A DNA stretch of 64,000 nt from Cyanosarcina radialis HA8281-LM2 (GCA_019359615.1 JAHHHA010000021.1:1-64000), one strand, 5' to 3'. Positions 27,397 through 37,258 are shown, counted from the first letter of the stretch. The notes: generated from the sequence alone by a model not told the origin. Program-made: numbers and translations.

Positions 27397-27659
27397 AGAT
27401 TTATTCCGATCGAATGTAGAGTGTAAAGCGATCGATGCTTATAGCTTAGAGATTATATTTTTTATCGGTAATTCTCAAGAAATTAGCAAAAAAATTAATA
27501 ATCATATGGTTAACTGTCAGGAATCGATAGCAAACAGTCAATGGCCAACGCTCGATCTCCAAAAACTAATAAATAAAAACTGACAGCCCCAGACAAACCC
27601 ATTCGCTTCTGGCACATCTACTAAGATCGAAAGGGAGCAATAGTTGGGATTGAAAGGGC

Positions 27660-30600
27660 ATGAAACGGATCGTCCTCATCGTTGGATTTGAATCCTTCAA
27701 CGCAGATTTATACCGAAAAGCAGCGCAATTGGCACGACAGCGCTGCCCGGAACTCGATATTAAAGTATTTAGCGATCGAGATCTCGCCCCCAAAGCTGCC
27801 GAGGTCGAAGCTGCCTTAGCTGATGCCCAAGTTTTGTTTGCCAGCTTGATCTTCGATTATCAACAAGTCGAGTGGTTGCGATCGCGCATCGATCGTATTC
27901 CCATCCGTTTGATATTTGAATCTGCCTTAGAGTTACTCAGTCTCACGCAGCTAGGGGCGTTCAAAATTGGAGATAAACCCCAAGGAATGCCCAAACCCGT
28001 GAAATTCATCCTCGACAAGTTCAGTCAGGGGCGGGAAGAAGACCGATTGGCTGGGTACTTGAGCTTTTTGAAAGTCGGGCCGAAACTGCTTAAATACGTC
28101 CCCGTGCAAAAGGTGCAAGACCTGCGGAATTGGCTAATTATTTACGGTTATTGGAATGCTGGCGGTGCTGATAACGTCGCGGCTTTATTCTGGACTCTAG
28201 CCGAGAAATATCTGGGGTTGAAGGTAGGAGATATTCCGCCACCGATAGAAACCCCGAACATGGGCTTGCTGCATCCCAACTATCCAGGTTACTTTGAATC
28301 GCCGCGACAGTATTTGGAGTGGTATCGGGGAAACCTAACCCCCCAGCCCCTTAAGGAGCAAGGGAAGGGTGGGAAGGAGAAAGCATCTCTTTCTCCCTCT
28401 CCTGTTCTCCCCTCTCCTTGCAGGAGAGGGGCTGGGGGTGAGGTCGGCTGGGATGAAGGGGAGAGATCTAACCCAGTAGTGGGGATTCTTTTGTATCGCA
28501 AGCACGTCATCACCAAACAGGCTTACATCCCTCAATTGATTCGCTACTTCGAGGAAGCTGGGCTGATCCCGTTACCGATATTTATCAACGGGGTTGAAGG
28601 TCACGTAGCGGTGCGAGATTGGATGACTACAGCCGATGAAACTGCCCAAAGGCAACAAGGTAAGATTGAAACGGCATCTTTATCGATCGAGGCAGTTGAG
28701 GTAGATGCGATCGTCTCTACTATCGGTTTTCCCCTAGTTGGGGGGCCAGCGGGGTCGATGGAGGCGGGAAGACAGATAGAAGTCTCAAAGGGCATCCTCA
28801 GTGCCAAAAACGTCCCTTATATCGTAGCCGCACCGCTGCTAATTCAAGATATCTACTCTTGGACGCGGCAAGGGGTGGGGGGTTTGCAAAGCGTGGTGTT
28901 ATACGCCCTGCCAGAATTAGATGGAGCGATCGATCCGGTACCTTTGGGCGGTTTAGTAGGGGAAGATATCTATCTAGTGCCCGAACGAGTCCGGCGGCTG
29001 ACGGGCAGGTTGAAAAAGTGGATTGCTTTGCGCCAAACTCCTCCGGCCGAGCGCCGCATTGCTATTATTCTCTATGGTTTTCCCCCAGGATATGGGGCGG
29101 TGGGGACGGCAGCTTTATTAAACATACCGCGATCGCTTCTGAAGTTTCTCCAGGCTTTGCAGGCAGAAGGCTACACGGTGGGAGATTTGCCGGAAGATGG
29201 TGAAGAGTTGGTTCGCCAAGTTAAAGCGATCGATGAATTGACCACAGATGCACACAGATTAACACAGATGGAAGATGGGATTGAGTCTGAGGTTAATACT
29301 GTTAATGTCAAAACGTTGGAAAAGTGGTTGGGATATCTGCTCTCTACTCGGATTGAAAAGCAGTGGAAATCTCTGGTCGATACTGGCATCAAAACTGTAG
29401 GGGATGAATTTATTATTGGTGGCGTTCGGTTCGGAAATATCTGGATCGGAGTGCAGCCGCCCTTGGGAATTGCTGGCGATCCGATGCGGTTGATGTTTGA
29501 ACGGGATCTGACTCCTCATCCTCAATATGCGGCTTTTTATCAATGGTTGCAAAATGAATTTCAAGCTGATGCTGTAGTTCATTTTGGGATGCACGGCACT
29601 GTCGAATGGTTGCCTGGATCGCCATTAGGAAATACGGGGTATTCTTGGCCGGATATTCTACTAGGAAATCTGCCCAATTTGTATATCTATGCTGCTAATA
29701 ACCCGTCAGAATCAATTCTGGCTAAGCGTCGGGGTTATGGGACGATAATATCTCACAACGTTCCCCCTTATGGGCGGGCGGGATTGTATAAAGAATTGGT
29801 GACTTTACGAGAGTTGATTTCCGAATATCAAGAAGATCCGCAAAAGAATTACGCTCTCAAAGCAGCGATCTGTAAAAAGATTGTCGATACTGGTTTAGAT
29901 GCCGATCGCCCTTTTGATGAAGCCAAAAAGCTAGGAATTCCCTTCAGTTCTGAAAATGCCAAAATGTTCAGTGCTGATGTTTTCAACCGTTATTTAGTCA
30001 AACTTTACGAATATCTTCAAGTCATAGAAAGCCGCTTGTTCTCATCGGGATTGCATACGCTAGGCGAACCGCCCAATGATGAAGAACTAGCCAATTACTT
30101 ACAAGCTTACTTTGGCGATCGCAGTTACCTCAACGGCCAGCAAGAAGAGGCAGAGCAAATCGTCAACTTATTGCAACAAAATACCGACGAACTCACCAAT
30201 CTCTTGCGCGGACTCAACGGCGAATATATTCCTCCCGCACCAGGTGGCGATTTATTGCGAGATGGGGCTGGGGTGTTACCTACAGGACGAAATATCCACG
30301 CTTTAGATCCTTATAGAATGCCATCTCCTGGTGCTCAAGAACGGGGAAGAGAAATCGCTCGCCAAATTATCGCCAAACACTTACAAGAACATGGGGAATA
30401 TCCCGAAACTGTGGCGGTAATGTTATGGGGACTCGATGCGATTAAAACTAAGGGCGAATCGATCGGCATTCTCTTAGAATTAGTTGGGGCCGAACCCGTA
30501 AAAGAAGGTACAGGCAGAATTGTTCGCTACGAATTGAAGCCTTTAGCAGAAATGGGACACCCTAGAATTGACATTTTAGGCAATCTTTCGGGAATCTTTC

Positions 30601-31457
30601 GAGATAGCTTTATCAACATTATCGAATTACTCGACGATCTATTTCAAAGAGCAGTAGAAGCAGAAGAACCTGAAGCGCAAAACTTTATTCGCAAACACGC
30701 TTTAGCCTTAAAAGAGCGAGGAGTAGAAAATCCTTCTGCTCGCTTGTTTTCTAACCCGGCTGGCGATTTTGGTTCGATGGTAAACGAACGGATTACCGAC
30801 GGTAACTGGGAATCGGGCGACGAGTTGGGCAATACCTGGCAAAGTCGCAACGTCTTTAGTTATGGCAAGCAAGATAAAGGACAAGCTAGACCGGAAGTGT
30901 TAAATCAATTGTTGCAAAAGTGCGATCGCATCGTGCAAGAAATCGATTCGGTGGAATACGGTTTAACCGATATCCAAGAATACTATGCCAACACGGGCGG
31001 ATTGAAAAAAGCAGCCGAACAACAACGGGGTAAAAAAGTAAATGCCAGTTTTGTGGAAAGCTTTTCTAAAGACACGACACCTCGCAGCTTGGAAGATTTA
31101 TTGCGAATGGAATATCGCACCAAATTACTCAATCCTAAATGGGCAGATGCGATGGCAAATCAAGGTAGCGGTGGAGCTTATGAAATCTCGCAAAGAATGA
31201 CGGCTTTAATCGGTTGGGGAGGAACGGCTAATTTTACGGATGCTTGGGTATACGACCAAGCTGCTGATACTTACGCCCTCGATCGAGAAATGGCGAAAAA
31301 ATTGCGCGATGCTAATCCTGAAGCCTTCCGCAATATTGTCGGCAGAATGTTAGAAGCGAACGGTCGCGGTTTCTGGCAACCCGATGCCGAAAAGTTACAA
31401 CAATTGCGAGAATTGTACGATTTAACCGATGAAGAAATTGAGGGGATTGCAGTTTAA
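27660..31457 (+). CDS. chlH: ChlH/BchH-family chelatase large subunit (short paralogue)
   Basis: 1265 residues of the porphyrin-binding subunit family of Mg-chelatase (related to CobN). The N-terminal domain (1-225, DUF3479 type, KLLKYVPVQKVQDLRNWL) and the large C-terminal part (VHFGMHGTVEWLPGSPLG, HNVPPYGRAGLYKEL, GWGGTANFTDAWVYDQAADTY) are clear. Its start, MKRIVLIVGFESFNADLYRK, differs from the standard cyanobacterial ChlH (~1330 residues), so I take it as a second, shorter copy that may serve chlorophyll or cobalamin-type metal insertion. Two repeat-derived insertions lie in frame: about residues 224-270 (contains the palindromic repeat, 28411-28444) and about residues 526-540 (CACAGATG repeat, 29241-29270). 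Partners ChlI and ChlD are not in the window. Confidence 0.85.
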   Translation: MKRIVLIVGFESFNADLYRKAAQLARQRCPELDIKVFSDRDLAPKAAEVEAALADAQVLFASLIFDYQQVEWLRSRIDRIPIRLIFESALELLSLTQLGAFKIGDKPQGMPKPVKFILDKFSQGREEDRLAGYLSFLKVGPKLLKYVPVQKVQDLRNWLIIYGYWNAGGADNVAALFWTLAEKYLGLKVGDIPPPIETPNMGLLHPNYPGYFESPRQYLEWYRGNLTPQPLKEQGKGGKEKASLSPSPVLPSPCRRGAGGEVGWDEGERSNPVVGILLYRKHVITKQAYIPQLIRYFEEAGLIPLPIFINGVEGHVAVRDWMTTADETAQRQQGKIETASLSIEAVEVDAIVSTIGFPLVGGPAGSMEAGRQIEVSKGILSAKNVPYIVAAPLLIQDIYSWTRQGVGGLQSVVLYALPELDGAIDPVPLGGLVGEDIYLVPERVRRLTGRLKKWIALRQTPPAERRIAIILYGFPPGYGAVGTAALLNIPRSLLKFLQALQAEGYTVGDLPEDGEELVRQVKAIDELTTDAHRLTQMEDGIESEVNTVNVKTLEKWLGYLLSTRIEKQWKSLVDTGIKTVGDEFIIGGVRFGNIWIGVQPPLGIAGDPMRLMFERDLTPHPQYAAFYQWLQNEFQADAVVHFGMHGTVEWLPGSPLGNTGYSWPDILLGNLPNLYIYAANNPSESILAKRRGYGTIISHNVPPYGRAGLYKELVTLRELISEYQEDPQKNYALKAAICKKIVDTGLDADRPFDEAKKLGIPFSSENAKMFSADVFNRYLVKLYEYLQVIESRLFSSGLHTLGEPPNDEELANYLQAYFGDRSYLNGQQEEAEQIVNLLQQNTDELTNLLRGLNGEYIPPAPGGDLLRDGAGVLPTGRNIHALDPYRMPSPGAQERGREIARQIIAKHLQEHGEYPETVAVMLWGLDAIKTKGESIGILLELVGAEPVKEGTGRIVRYELKPLAEMGHPRIDILGNLSGIFRDSFINIIELLDDLFQRAVEAEEPEAQNFIRKHALALKERGVENPSARLFSNPAGDFGSMVNERITDGNWESGDELGNTWQSRNVFSYGKQDKGQARPEVLNQLLQKCDRIVQEIDSVEYGLTDIQEYYANTGGLKKAAEQQRGKKVNASFVESFSKDTTPRSLEDLLRMEYRTKLLNPKWADAMANQGSGGAYEISQRMTALIGWGGTANFTDAWVYDQAADTYALDREMAKKLRDANPEAFRNIVGRMLEANGRGFWQPDAEKLQQLRELYDLTDEEIEGIAV
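28411..28444. repeat. palindromic 'gagaggg' repeat, copy 4, inside chlH
   Basis: CCCTCTCCTTGCAGGAGAGGG and its GGGGGTGAGG tail, translated in frame as SPCRRGAGGE. The flanking ~100 bases (Pro/Lys/Ser-rich) also look inserted. Confidence 0.8.
29241..29270. repeat. ACCACAGATGCACACAGATT repeat inside chlH
   Basis: A sequence type normally intergenic in cyanobacteria, here in frame as TTDAHRLTQM in the chlH paralogue. Confidence 0.55.
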
Positions 31458-31536
31458 TGATGGCGAACCACAAACCAAAAAGTGCGTTTTTTGGTCTAGA
31501 GTTCAGTCTGGGGTCGATATGACGGTTGTAGATAGG

Positions 31537-31672
31537 TGATACCAAATCCGATTTTCATACTATCCTTTCAGCCCTCACCCCCAACCCCTCTCCCACGGGA
31601 GAGGGGAGCCGGAGGCACATTGAGAGAAAGAAGGTTTTGGAAACCGGATTTAGTATGATACCAGTTTGAATG
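31537..31672. mobile_element. MITE-like element with inverted ends carrying the palindromic repeat
   Basis: GATACCAAATCCGATTTTC at the left and the inverse complement of GAAACCGGATTTAGTATGATA at the right form ~18-bp imperfect inverted ends. Between them lies copy 5 of the CCCTCTCCC/GGGAGAGGG palindrome (31586-31605). The rest of 31458-31849 holds no gene; a GCTTCGACAAGCTC palindrome is at 31738. Confidence 0.5.
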
Positions 31673-31849
31673 GCGATGGTGGCAGATCCCAGCTTGAACG
31701 TTCTGCTTCATCACGCTTCTGCAATCCAAAATCCAAGCTTCGACAAGCTCAGCTACCAATCTAAAATCCAAAATGGTATGAGATCTCGTGTTTCCAAGCA
31801 TCCCCGAAACATCTAAGATTGGGTAGACGGCAACCAAAAGGATTAAGTT

Positions 31850-32500
31850 ATGACTCTGCAATTGCGAGTGTACGTTCCTCCACATCCTCTGATTCAGCAC
31901 TGGTTGGGTGTAGCACGCGATCGCGCTACTCCTACGCCTCTATTTAAAAGTGCGATCGCGGAATTGGGACGCTGGCTCACTTACGAGGCCGTTCGCGATT
32001 GGCTGCCGACGATCGAAACCACTGTGGAAACTCCTTTAACCGAGTGTCCGGCCACCTTTGTCAATCCCGAAGTACCGATCGCAGTAGTTCCGATTTTGCG
32101 GGCGGGATTGGCACTCTTAGATGGGGCGCTGCCCGTATTACCCCTAGCCTCGATTTATCATCTGGGCTTGGTGCGCGATGAAGAGACTTTAGAAGTGAGT
32201 TGCTATCTCAACAAGTTGCCAGAAAAATTAGCTCCCGAAACGCGGGTGTTAATTAGCGAGCCGATGCTGGCAACGGGCGGCACTATCATGACTGCGATGG
32301 CAGAACTGACTCAAAGAGGAGTAGATCCGACTTTGGTGAGAATTATTTCTATAGTTGCTGCACCACCAGCGTTGCAAAAACTAGGGACGACTTATCCTGG
32401 TTTGCATATATATACTGCGATTATCGATGAAGGGGTCAACGGTCATGGTTATATCGTCCCAGGCTTAGGAGATGCAGGCGATCGAGCTTTTGGCACGTAA
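31850..32500 (+). CDS. upp: uracil phosphoribosyltransferase
   Basis: A 216-residue salvage enzyme: uracil + PRPP gives UMP. VVPILRAGLALLDG (pyrophosphate-binding), the PRPP loop EPMLATGGTIMTAM and the C-terminal uracil-binding GYIVPGLGDAGDRAFGT are all present. It starts at ATG 31850, about 390 bp after chlH, with its own probable promoter. Cytoplasmic. Confidence 0.95.
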   Translation: MTLQLRVYVPPHPLIQHWLGVARDRATPTPLFKSAIAELGRWLTYEAVRDWLPTIETTVETPLTECPATFVNPEVPIAVVPILRAGLALLDGALPVLPLASIYHLGLVRDEETLEVSCYLNKLPEKLAPETRVLISEPMLATGGTIMTAMAELTQRGVDPTLVRIISIVAAPPALQKLGTTYPGLHIYTAIIDEGVNGHGYIVPGLGDAGDRAFGT

Positions 32501-32510
32501 GGTCTGTTGG

Positions 32511-32933
32511 TTAAATCGTCCAATCTTCAATTACTAGTGCAGGAACTTTACTGAAGTCTTGCTGATTGCGCGTGACGAGAATTGTCTGATTAGCCAGAGC
32601 GATCGCTGCTATTCTCAAGTCTTGCGTCCCTATCCTAATTTTTTGTTGGAGCAAATCTCGATAGCAGTTGTAGGCTGCGTCATCAAAATCGAGCAAATTA
32701 ATACTGCAAAAATAAAGCAGAGTTTTTCGCAAATTGCCATAACTAACTGCTAAATTTTCTGGCTTTGTAGCGGCTCTGCTAATCCCGGCTAGTCTTCCTC
32801 TTAATTGTTCTTCGAGCGTGACAGTTGTAACTAATATATTTGAACTACCAATGGTTTGGATGCGTTGTACGATTTTGGAGTTATTGTGCTGAAATAGAGT
32901 CACATGATCGGTATCCAAGATATATCTGCTCAC
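32511..32933 (-). CDS. PIN-domain (VapC-like) ribonuclease
   Basis: 140 residues with the four acidic residues of PIN nucleases: D7 (YILDTDH), E41/E42 (TLEEQ), D105 (GTQDLRIAAIALA) and D126 (TRNQQDF). Such proteins are usually toxins cutting tRNA or rRNA, paired with a small antitoxin. Here no small antitoxin precedes it: its GTG start overlaps the TGA of the large DUF4209 gene by four bases (GTGA), with GAGGAG upstream, so it is translationally coupled to that gene instead. Confidence 0.88.
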   Translation of the reverse strand: MSRYILDTDHVTLFQHNNSKIVQRIQTIGSSNILVTTVTLEEQLRGRLAGISRAATKPENLAVSYGNLRKTLLYFCSINLLDFDDAAYNCYRDLLQQKIRIGTQDLRIAAIALANQTILVTRNQQDFSKVPALVIEDWTI

Positions 32934-34864
32934 CCTGACTGCTGCTCCTCGGAAGAGAGATCGCAGGTAGTAGTTTCAGCGTCGAGTTCGCGTCGATAAG
33001 CAGCCATATCTTCTACAAATTCATCAAAGAGCGGATCGTCTTTGAACATTCCAGCAAACGAAACCCACGGATCGGACTGTGCAACTATCTGCTGGTAATT
33101 CAAGATTGGCAAACAACAAAGTCTTAGTGTTAGCCACCACAAATAACACATTATAGGCTCTCCGAATTCGCGATCGTCGATTAAACCATGAGCCATCCGA
33201 TTTCTCAGATTACTACCTGAATGTTCTACTAATAGTCCTTGGAGATCGAAGAGTGTATCCTCATCAAAAATTGTAGCAATCTCTGGATAATTTGTAGGGT
33301 ATAAAGTAGAAGTCAAGAAATGTTCCTTTTGAATTCCTCGATCGAGTCCAGAAGTTATTACGCCTTGTTTGGCCAGCAAATAGCGAACTGAATTCTCAAT
33401 TTGAGGAATCAGAATGTGAGTAGATGTAATAAAATCTCCAGTTAGTCCCGCATAAAGCCCTTTGGCAAACAGATACTCTCGATTGGATGGAATAAAAGGG
33501 TTATTGGAGACAATTGGCAAGAAATCGCTAATTTGAACTGAATGTTCTAGATTAATTCGATCTCTAGCAGGCTCAATAAATGCTTGAACATGACACCTTT
33601 GATAGTCAATTGCTGTTATATACATTTCAAGCTTGAATGCTGTTTCTATCTCTTCAGTATTACTAGATTGACGTGCTACAACCTTACCGATCTCGTTAAT
33701 CTTTACTATCGGCGCAAAGCGTGATAAAAGCTCAGTCTCCTGGGCTAACTGTCTAAGCTTGGAAACTCTAGGGGAAGCTCCCAGCAAAGCTAAGCAAAAA
33801 AGAGCATCTTGTAATTTTTTCCCTTTGACAAAGTTCCTAGCTTTATCTACTTCATTGCTAATATCAACCTCAGTGGAAATAACACCTAGTTCCTCAATCG
33901 ATTGAGCTTGATATTGGATCATAAGTTTGTGTGCCTCTTTACCTCTAGCTTTGGCATCTAAAGTTTCTCCGTTAGTGCCTCGGATACTTCTAAATGCCTC
34001 AACAGCTTTTTGGAGGTAACTTGATGCTGCCAAGTACGGGACAGGATGATGATGAAAAGCATCCTCAGCTTCCTTAATATAAGTTTCAGCCGCAAGCATG
34101 GAAGCAGCACGTTCCTTTTCTTCATCTTTATCTCGACGATGCCATATGGCTTTGATAGTCCATAGATCTCTGGCTCTATGCCAGTCACGAGCTAATTCTG
34201 CGATGGTTGCAGCTTTTTGGGCGATCGCAGCATACTTCTTTGGGTCGCCCAGTTGGAATTCTTGCAAAAGCTGCATCAACTTAGTTGATAGCAAAAAAGG
34301 ATCTTCTTCGTTGTAACGATTAAGGACTGTTTCAATATGGTTAACAACTTCATCAATCTGATGATTAATTTTGCGTGCCAGCCGTAATGCCCGCTCGATT
34401 CGGTGAAAGCAACTGCTCCAATTTTGAGGATATTCTAATTCGATCGCAGATTGTAAATAAGCAGTAACCGCTAATTGAGCCATCCGATAATCGTGTCGTC
34501 TAACCCAGAGAATATCTGCAATTCGTGCCTGAAGTTCTGGGTCTGATACTTCAGAAACAATCTCAGTCAGAAAATCTAGATGCTCATCTGTGAGGTGCTG
34601 GAAAAGATCAGCAAAGAACTCATCTGTCGATCCCGGTTTAACAGCAGGACTAGTGACTACCGCTAAAATCTCAAGAACAGCTTGCTGCCTGATGTTGCCT
34701 GCGGCTTTGGCCGCTTGAGCTTTATTCCAAAAATCTCTGCTGTAGATCGAGCATTCCTTCCTCTCGCTGCTGTTAGCTACATCCTGCCAGTCAGAATTAA
34801 TGAAATCATCCTTAGTGAGAAGAAAAGCTAGCGATCGCATAGTAAAATCTGACTTTCGATACAT
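32930..34864 (-). CDS. DUF4209 protein with HEPN-like C-terminal domain
   Basis: A 644-residue, almost entirely helical cytoplasmic protein. The C-terminal ~200 residues match the DUF4209 pattern (LYAGLTGDFITSTHILIPQI then SNLRNRMAHGLIDD); R554-x4-H559 in that motif is the R-x4-6-H signature of HEPN ribonuclease folds. The N-terminal two thirds consist of amphipathic helices resembling TPR-like scaffolds. It overlaps the PIN-nuclease gene by 4 bp, forming a two-gene unit. The start at ATG 34864 has TTAGGT upstream; an ATG at 34840 is the alternative. Function unknown. A toxin, or an RNase-type defence effector coupled to the PIN protein, is an inference. Confidence 0.8.
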   Translation of the reverse strand: MYRKSDFTMRSLAFLLTKDDFINSDWQDVANSSERKECSIYSRDFWNKAQAAKAAGNIRQQAVLEILAVVTSPAVKPGSTDEFFADLFQHLTDEHLDFLTEIVSEVSDPELQARIADILWVRRHDYRMAQLAVTAYLQSAIELEYPQNWSSCFHRIERALRLARKINHQIDEVVNHIETVLNRYNEEDPFLLSTKLMQLLQEFQLGDPKKYAAIAQKAATIAELARDWHRARDLWTIKAIWHRRDKDEEKERAASMLAAETYIKEAEDAFHHHPVPYLAASSYLQKAVEAFRSIRGTNGETLDAKARGKEAHKLMIQYQAQSIEELGVISTEVDISNEVDKARNFVKGKKLQDALFCLALLGASPRVSKLRQLAQETELLSRFAPIVKINEIGKVVARQSSNTEEIETAFKLEMYITAIDYQRCHVQAFIEPARDRINLEHSVQISDFLPIVSNNPFIPSNREYLFAKGLYAGLTGDFITSTHILIPQIENSVRYLLAKQGVITSGLDRGIQKEHFLTSTLYPTNYPEIATIFDEDTLFDLQGLLVEHSGSNLRNRMAHGLIDDREFGEPIMCYLWWLTLRLCCLPILNYQQIVAQSDPWVSFAGMFKDDPLFDEFVEDMAAYRRELDAETTTCDLSSEEQQSG

Positions 34865-34981
34865 ACCTAATATGACCAGTCTAGACAGATCGAGCTATTT
34901 TTAGCCTGAATTTAAGTTTGTCATCCCCCAAAGTTGGCATAAAATAAACCAGAAAGCTTTGCAAACCTCATAATCGCGCTT

Positions 34982-35725
34982 ATGAATACCCAACTGAGAC
35001 AAGCATTTGCATCTGGCCGGGTTCTGAAAGTTATTAGCGGCTTGAATAATTTCGATCGCCAGCGGGTGGCCGCCACCGTCAAAGCCGCCGATTTAGGCGG
35101 TGCTACCTTCGTCGATATTGCTGCCGATCCAGATTTGGTGCGGCTGGCTCGCCAACTAACAAACTTACCGATCTGCGTTTCGGCTGTCGAACCAGCCCTA
35201 TTCGTTGCAGCGGTACAAGCTGGTGCGGATCTAATTGAAATCGGTAATTTCGATAGCTTCTATGCGCAAGGACGGCGGTTTGAAGCCGAAGAAGTTTTGG
35301 CCCTGACTCAAGAAACCAGATCTCTGCTGCCAGATATTACCTTATCGGTGACGGTTCCCCATATCTTGGAACTCGATCGCCAAGTGCAACTGGCAGAAGC
35401 CCTAGTTAAAGCTGGTGCCGATATCATCCAAACCGAAGGCGGAACCAGCAGCAACCCCGTTCATGCTGGCACTCTGGGACTGATTGAAAAAGCTGCCCCT
35501 ACCCTAGCTGCGGCTTACGAAATTTCTCGCGCCGTGTCGGTGCCAGTATTGTGTGCTTCCGGTTTATCTAACGTTACCGTACCGATGGCGATCGCGGCTG
35601 GTGCGGCTGGTGTCGGCGTGGGTTCGGCAATTAACAAACTCGATAGCGAATTAGCTGCGATCGCAGCCGTTCGCAGCTTGGTAGAATCTCTGGCAACGGT
35701 CAGCCGTCAGCGGGTTCTTGCCTGA
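34982..35725 (+). CDS. DUF561/Ycf23-family TIM-barrel protein
   Basis: A 247-residue protein conserved in cyanobacteria and some plastids (Ycf23). The sequence shows repeated beta-alpha units with AGADLIEIGNFDSFY, AGADIIQTEGGTSS and GAAGVGVGSAINKL, the last like the phosphate-binding loop of TIM barrels. No catalytic role is established. Stands alone; divergent from the DUF4209 gene with 117 bp between starts. Confidence 0.88.
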   Translation: MNTQLRQAFASGRVLKVISGLNNFDRQRVAATVKAADLGGATFVDIAADPDLVRLARQLTNLPICVSAVEPALFVAAVQAGADLIEIGNFDSFYAQGRRFEAEEVLALTQETRSLLPDITLSVTVPHILELDRQVQLAEALVKAGADIIQTEGGTSSNPVHAGTLGLIEKAAPTLAAAYEISRAVSVPVLCASGLSNVTVPMAIAAGAAGVGVGSAINKLDSELAAIAAVRSLVESLATVSRQRVLA

Positions 35726-35752
35726 TTTAACGCCTAAACCAGACATCCATTT

Positions 35753-35774
35753 GGGGCGCAAAGCTTTGCGCCCC
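35753..35774. repeat. perfect 22-bp palindrome GGGGCGCAAAG-CTTTGCGCCCC
   Basis: A REP-like palindrome 28 bases past the Ycf23-like stop codon; a related one (GGGCGCAA-TGCT-TTGCGCCC) is at 55899-55918. It may act as a terminator although no T run follows. Confidence 0.75.
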
Positions 35775-35986
35775 TAACCATTTATCTACCTCGCCTTTTA
35801 CTTTTCTGCCTTCAGCACTCGTTCGGCCGTTGGCGATCGTCTCTTGTTAATCAGGCTATTTAACCCAGATTAAGCCCTGATAAACGCAGATAGAATTGAT
35901 GAGTTATCGACTTTAGCAACATAGTTGTTTTACTCAATCCCTAATCCGATCGTAAGTCAAGCATTTCGATGGCAAGGAGTAACAGC

Positions 35987-36982
35987 ATGAAGTATCGCCA
36001 ACTGGGAAACACCGATACTCAAGTATCAGCGTTGGGCTTGGGCTGCATGGGGATGTCAGATTTTTATGGCGGACGGCAAACCAACGATGCTGAAAGCATA
36101 GCGACCATTCAACGAGCGATCGAACTCGGTGTCAATTTTCTCGATACGGGCGACTTTTACGGGGTGGGACACAACGAAGAACTCATCCGCCACGCTATTA
36201 AAGATGTGCCGCGCGATCGAGTGTTTATTTCGGTCAAATTCGGGGGATTGCGCAACCACGACGGCAATTTTATTGGCTACGATAATCGCCCGGTAGCCGT
36301 CCGTAACTTTTTGGCTTACAGCTTGCAACGGCTGCGGGTTGACTATATCGATATGTACTATCCGGCTAGAGTCGATCCCAATGTGCCGATCGAGGATACG
36401 GTGGGAACGTTAGGGGAACTGGTTAAAGAAGGTAAAATTCGTTATGTCGGACTGTCTGAGGCTGGTGCAGAAACATTGCGCCGCGCCCATGCCGTTTATC
36501 CACTTTCGATGTTGCAAACTGAATACAGCCTGTGGACGCGGGAGCCAGAAACGGATGTTTTGCCCGTTTGTCGAGAACTCGGCATTAGCTTAGTGGCTTA
36601 TTCGCCGCTCGGACGCGGATTTTTGACGGGGGCGTTTCAGAAGCCAGAAGATTTTGCCCTTGATGATTTTCGTCGCCACTCGCCCCGCTATCAAGGCGAT
36701 AATTTTACTCGTAACTTGCAACTGGTGGAAAAGGTGAAAGAGATGGCAGCAGAGAAAAACTGCACTCCCGCGCAGCTAGCCCTGGCGTGGTTGCTAGCCC
36801 AAGGGGAAGACATCATCCCCATTCCAGGAACCAAGCAGCGAGAACGGCTGGAAGAGAATTTAGGAGCCGTTGAAGTGGAATTGAGTGCAGGCGATTTGCA
36901 ACGCCTAGAAGAAATTGCTCCTCTAGGAGTTGCCGCTGGCACTCGCTACCCCGAAGCAGTTATGCACACCTTGAACCGTTAA
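35987..36982 (+). CDS. aldo/keto reductase
   Basis: A 331-residue NADPH-dependent oxidoreductase, (beta/alpha)8 barrel. [15 protein letters not shown] carries the catalytic Asp/Tyr, VFISVKFG the Lys, and [16 protein letters not shown] the NADPH loop. The usual catalytic His (Y-x-H-R) is replaced: [14 protein letters not shown]. This variant occurs in a known subgroup, so it is not a defect. AAGGAG sits before ATG 35987; the ATG at 35969 lacks such a site. Confidence 0.93.
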   Translation: MKYRQLGNTDTQVSALGLGCMGMSDFYGGRQTNDAESIATIQRAIELGVNFLDTGDFYGVGHNEELIRHAIKDVPRDRVFISVKFGGLRNHDGNFIGYDNRPVAVRNFLAYSLQRLRVDYIDMYYPARVDPNVPIEDTVGTLGELVKEGKIRYVGLSEAGAETLRRAHAVYPLSMLQTEYSLWTREPETDVLPVCRELGISLVAYSPLGRGFLTGAFQKPEDFALDDFRRHSPRYQGDNFTRNLQLVEKVKEMAAEKNCTPAQLALAWLLAQGEDIIPIPGTKQRERLEENLGAVEVELSAGDLQRLEEIAPLGVAAGTRYPEAVMHTLNR

Positions 36983-37007
36983 TACAGATAATAAGTATAT
37001 AGCGCCC

Positions 37008-37258
37008 CGTGGGACAGGCTGGAAGCCATTGGTGTCAACTTAACGGTCAAAAGCTTCATCCGACAGGGGTTCAAAACCCCTGTCTCAAAGCTAAAGTCCT
37101 CGCTCAGAGGACTAACTGTAGTCAAGGTAGTCCATTTCAATGGACTTGTGCTATTAGCCAGAGGTTTTCAACCTCTGGCGGAGATGGCTGAAACCCATGA
37201 TTTAGCAACGGTTATAGCCTTAACTTGACACCTATGGCTGGCAGCCTATTCCACAAGA
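37008..37258. mobile_element. MITE-like element with ~40-bp inverted ends and four internal hairpins
   Basis: The ends GTGGGACAGGCTGGAAGCC and (inverse complement) GTGGAATAGGCTGCCAGCC match over ~40 bp with about seven mismatches, including GGTGTCAA-x-TTAA. Inside are consecutive hairpins: GACAGGGG/CCCCTGTC, AGTCCTC/GAGGACT, AGTCCATT/AATGGACT and GCCAGAGG/CCTCTGGC. No coding potential. Short relatives at 10610 and 57863. Confidence 0.7.
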
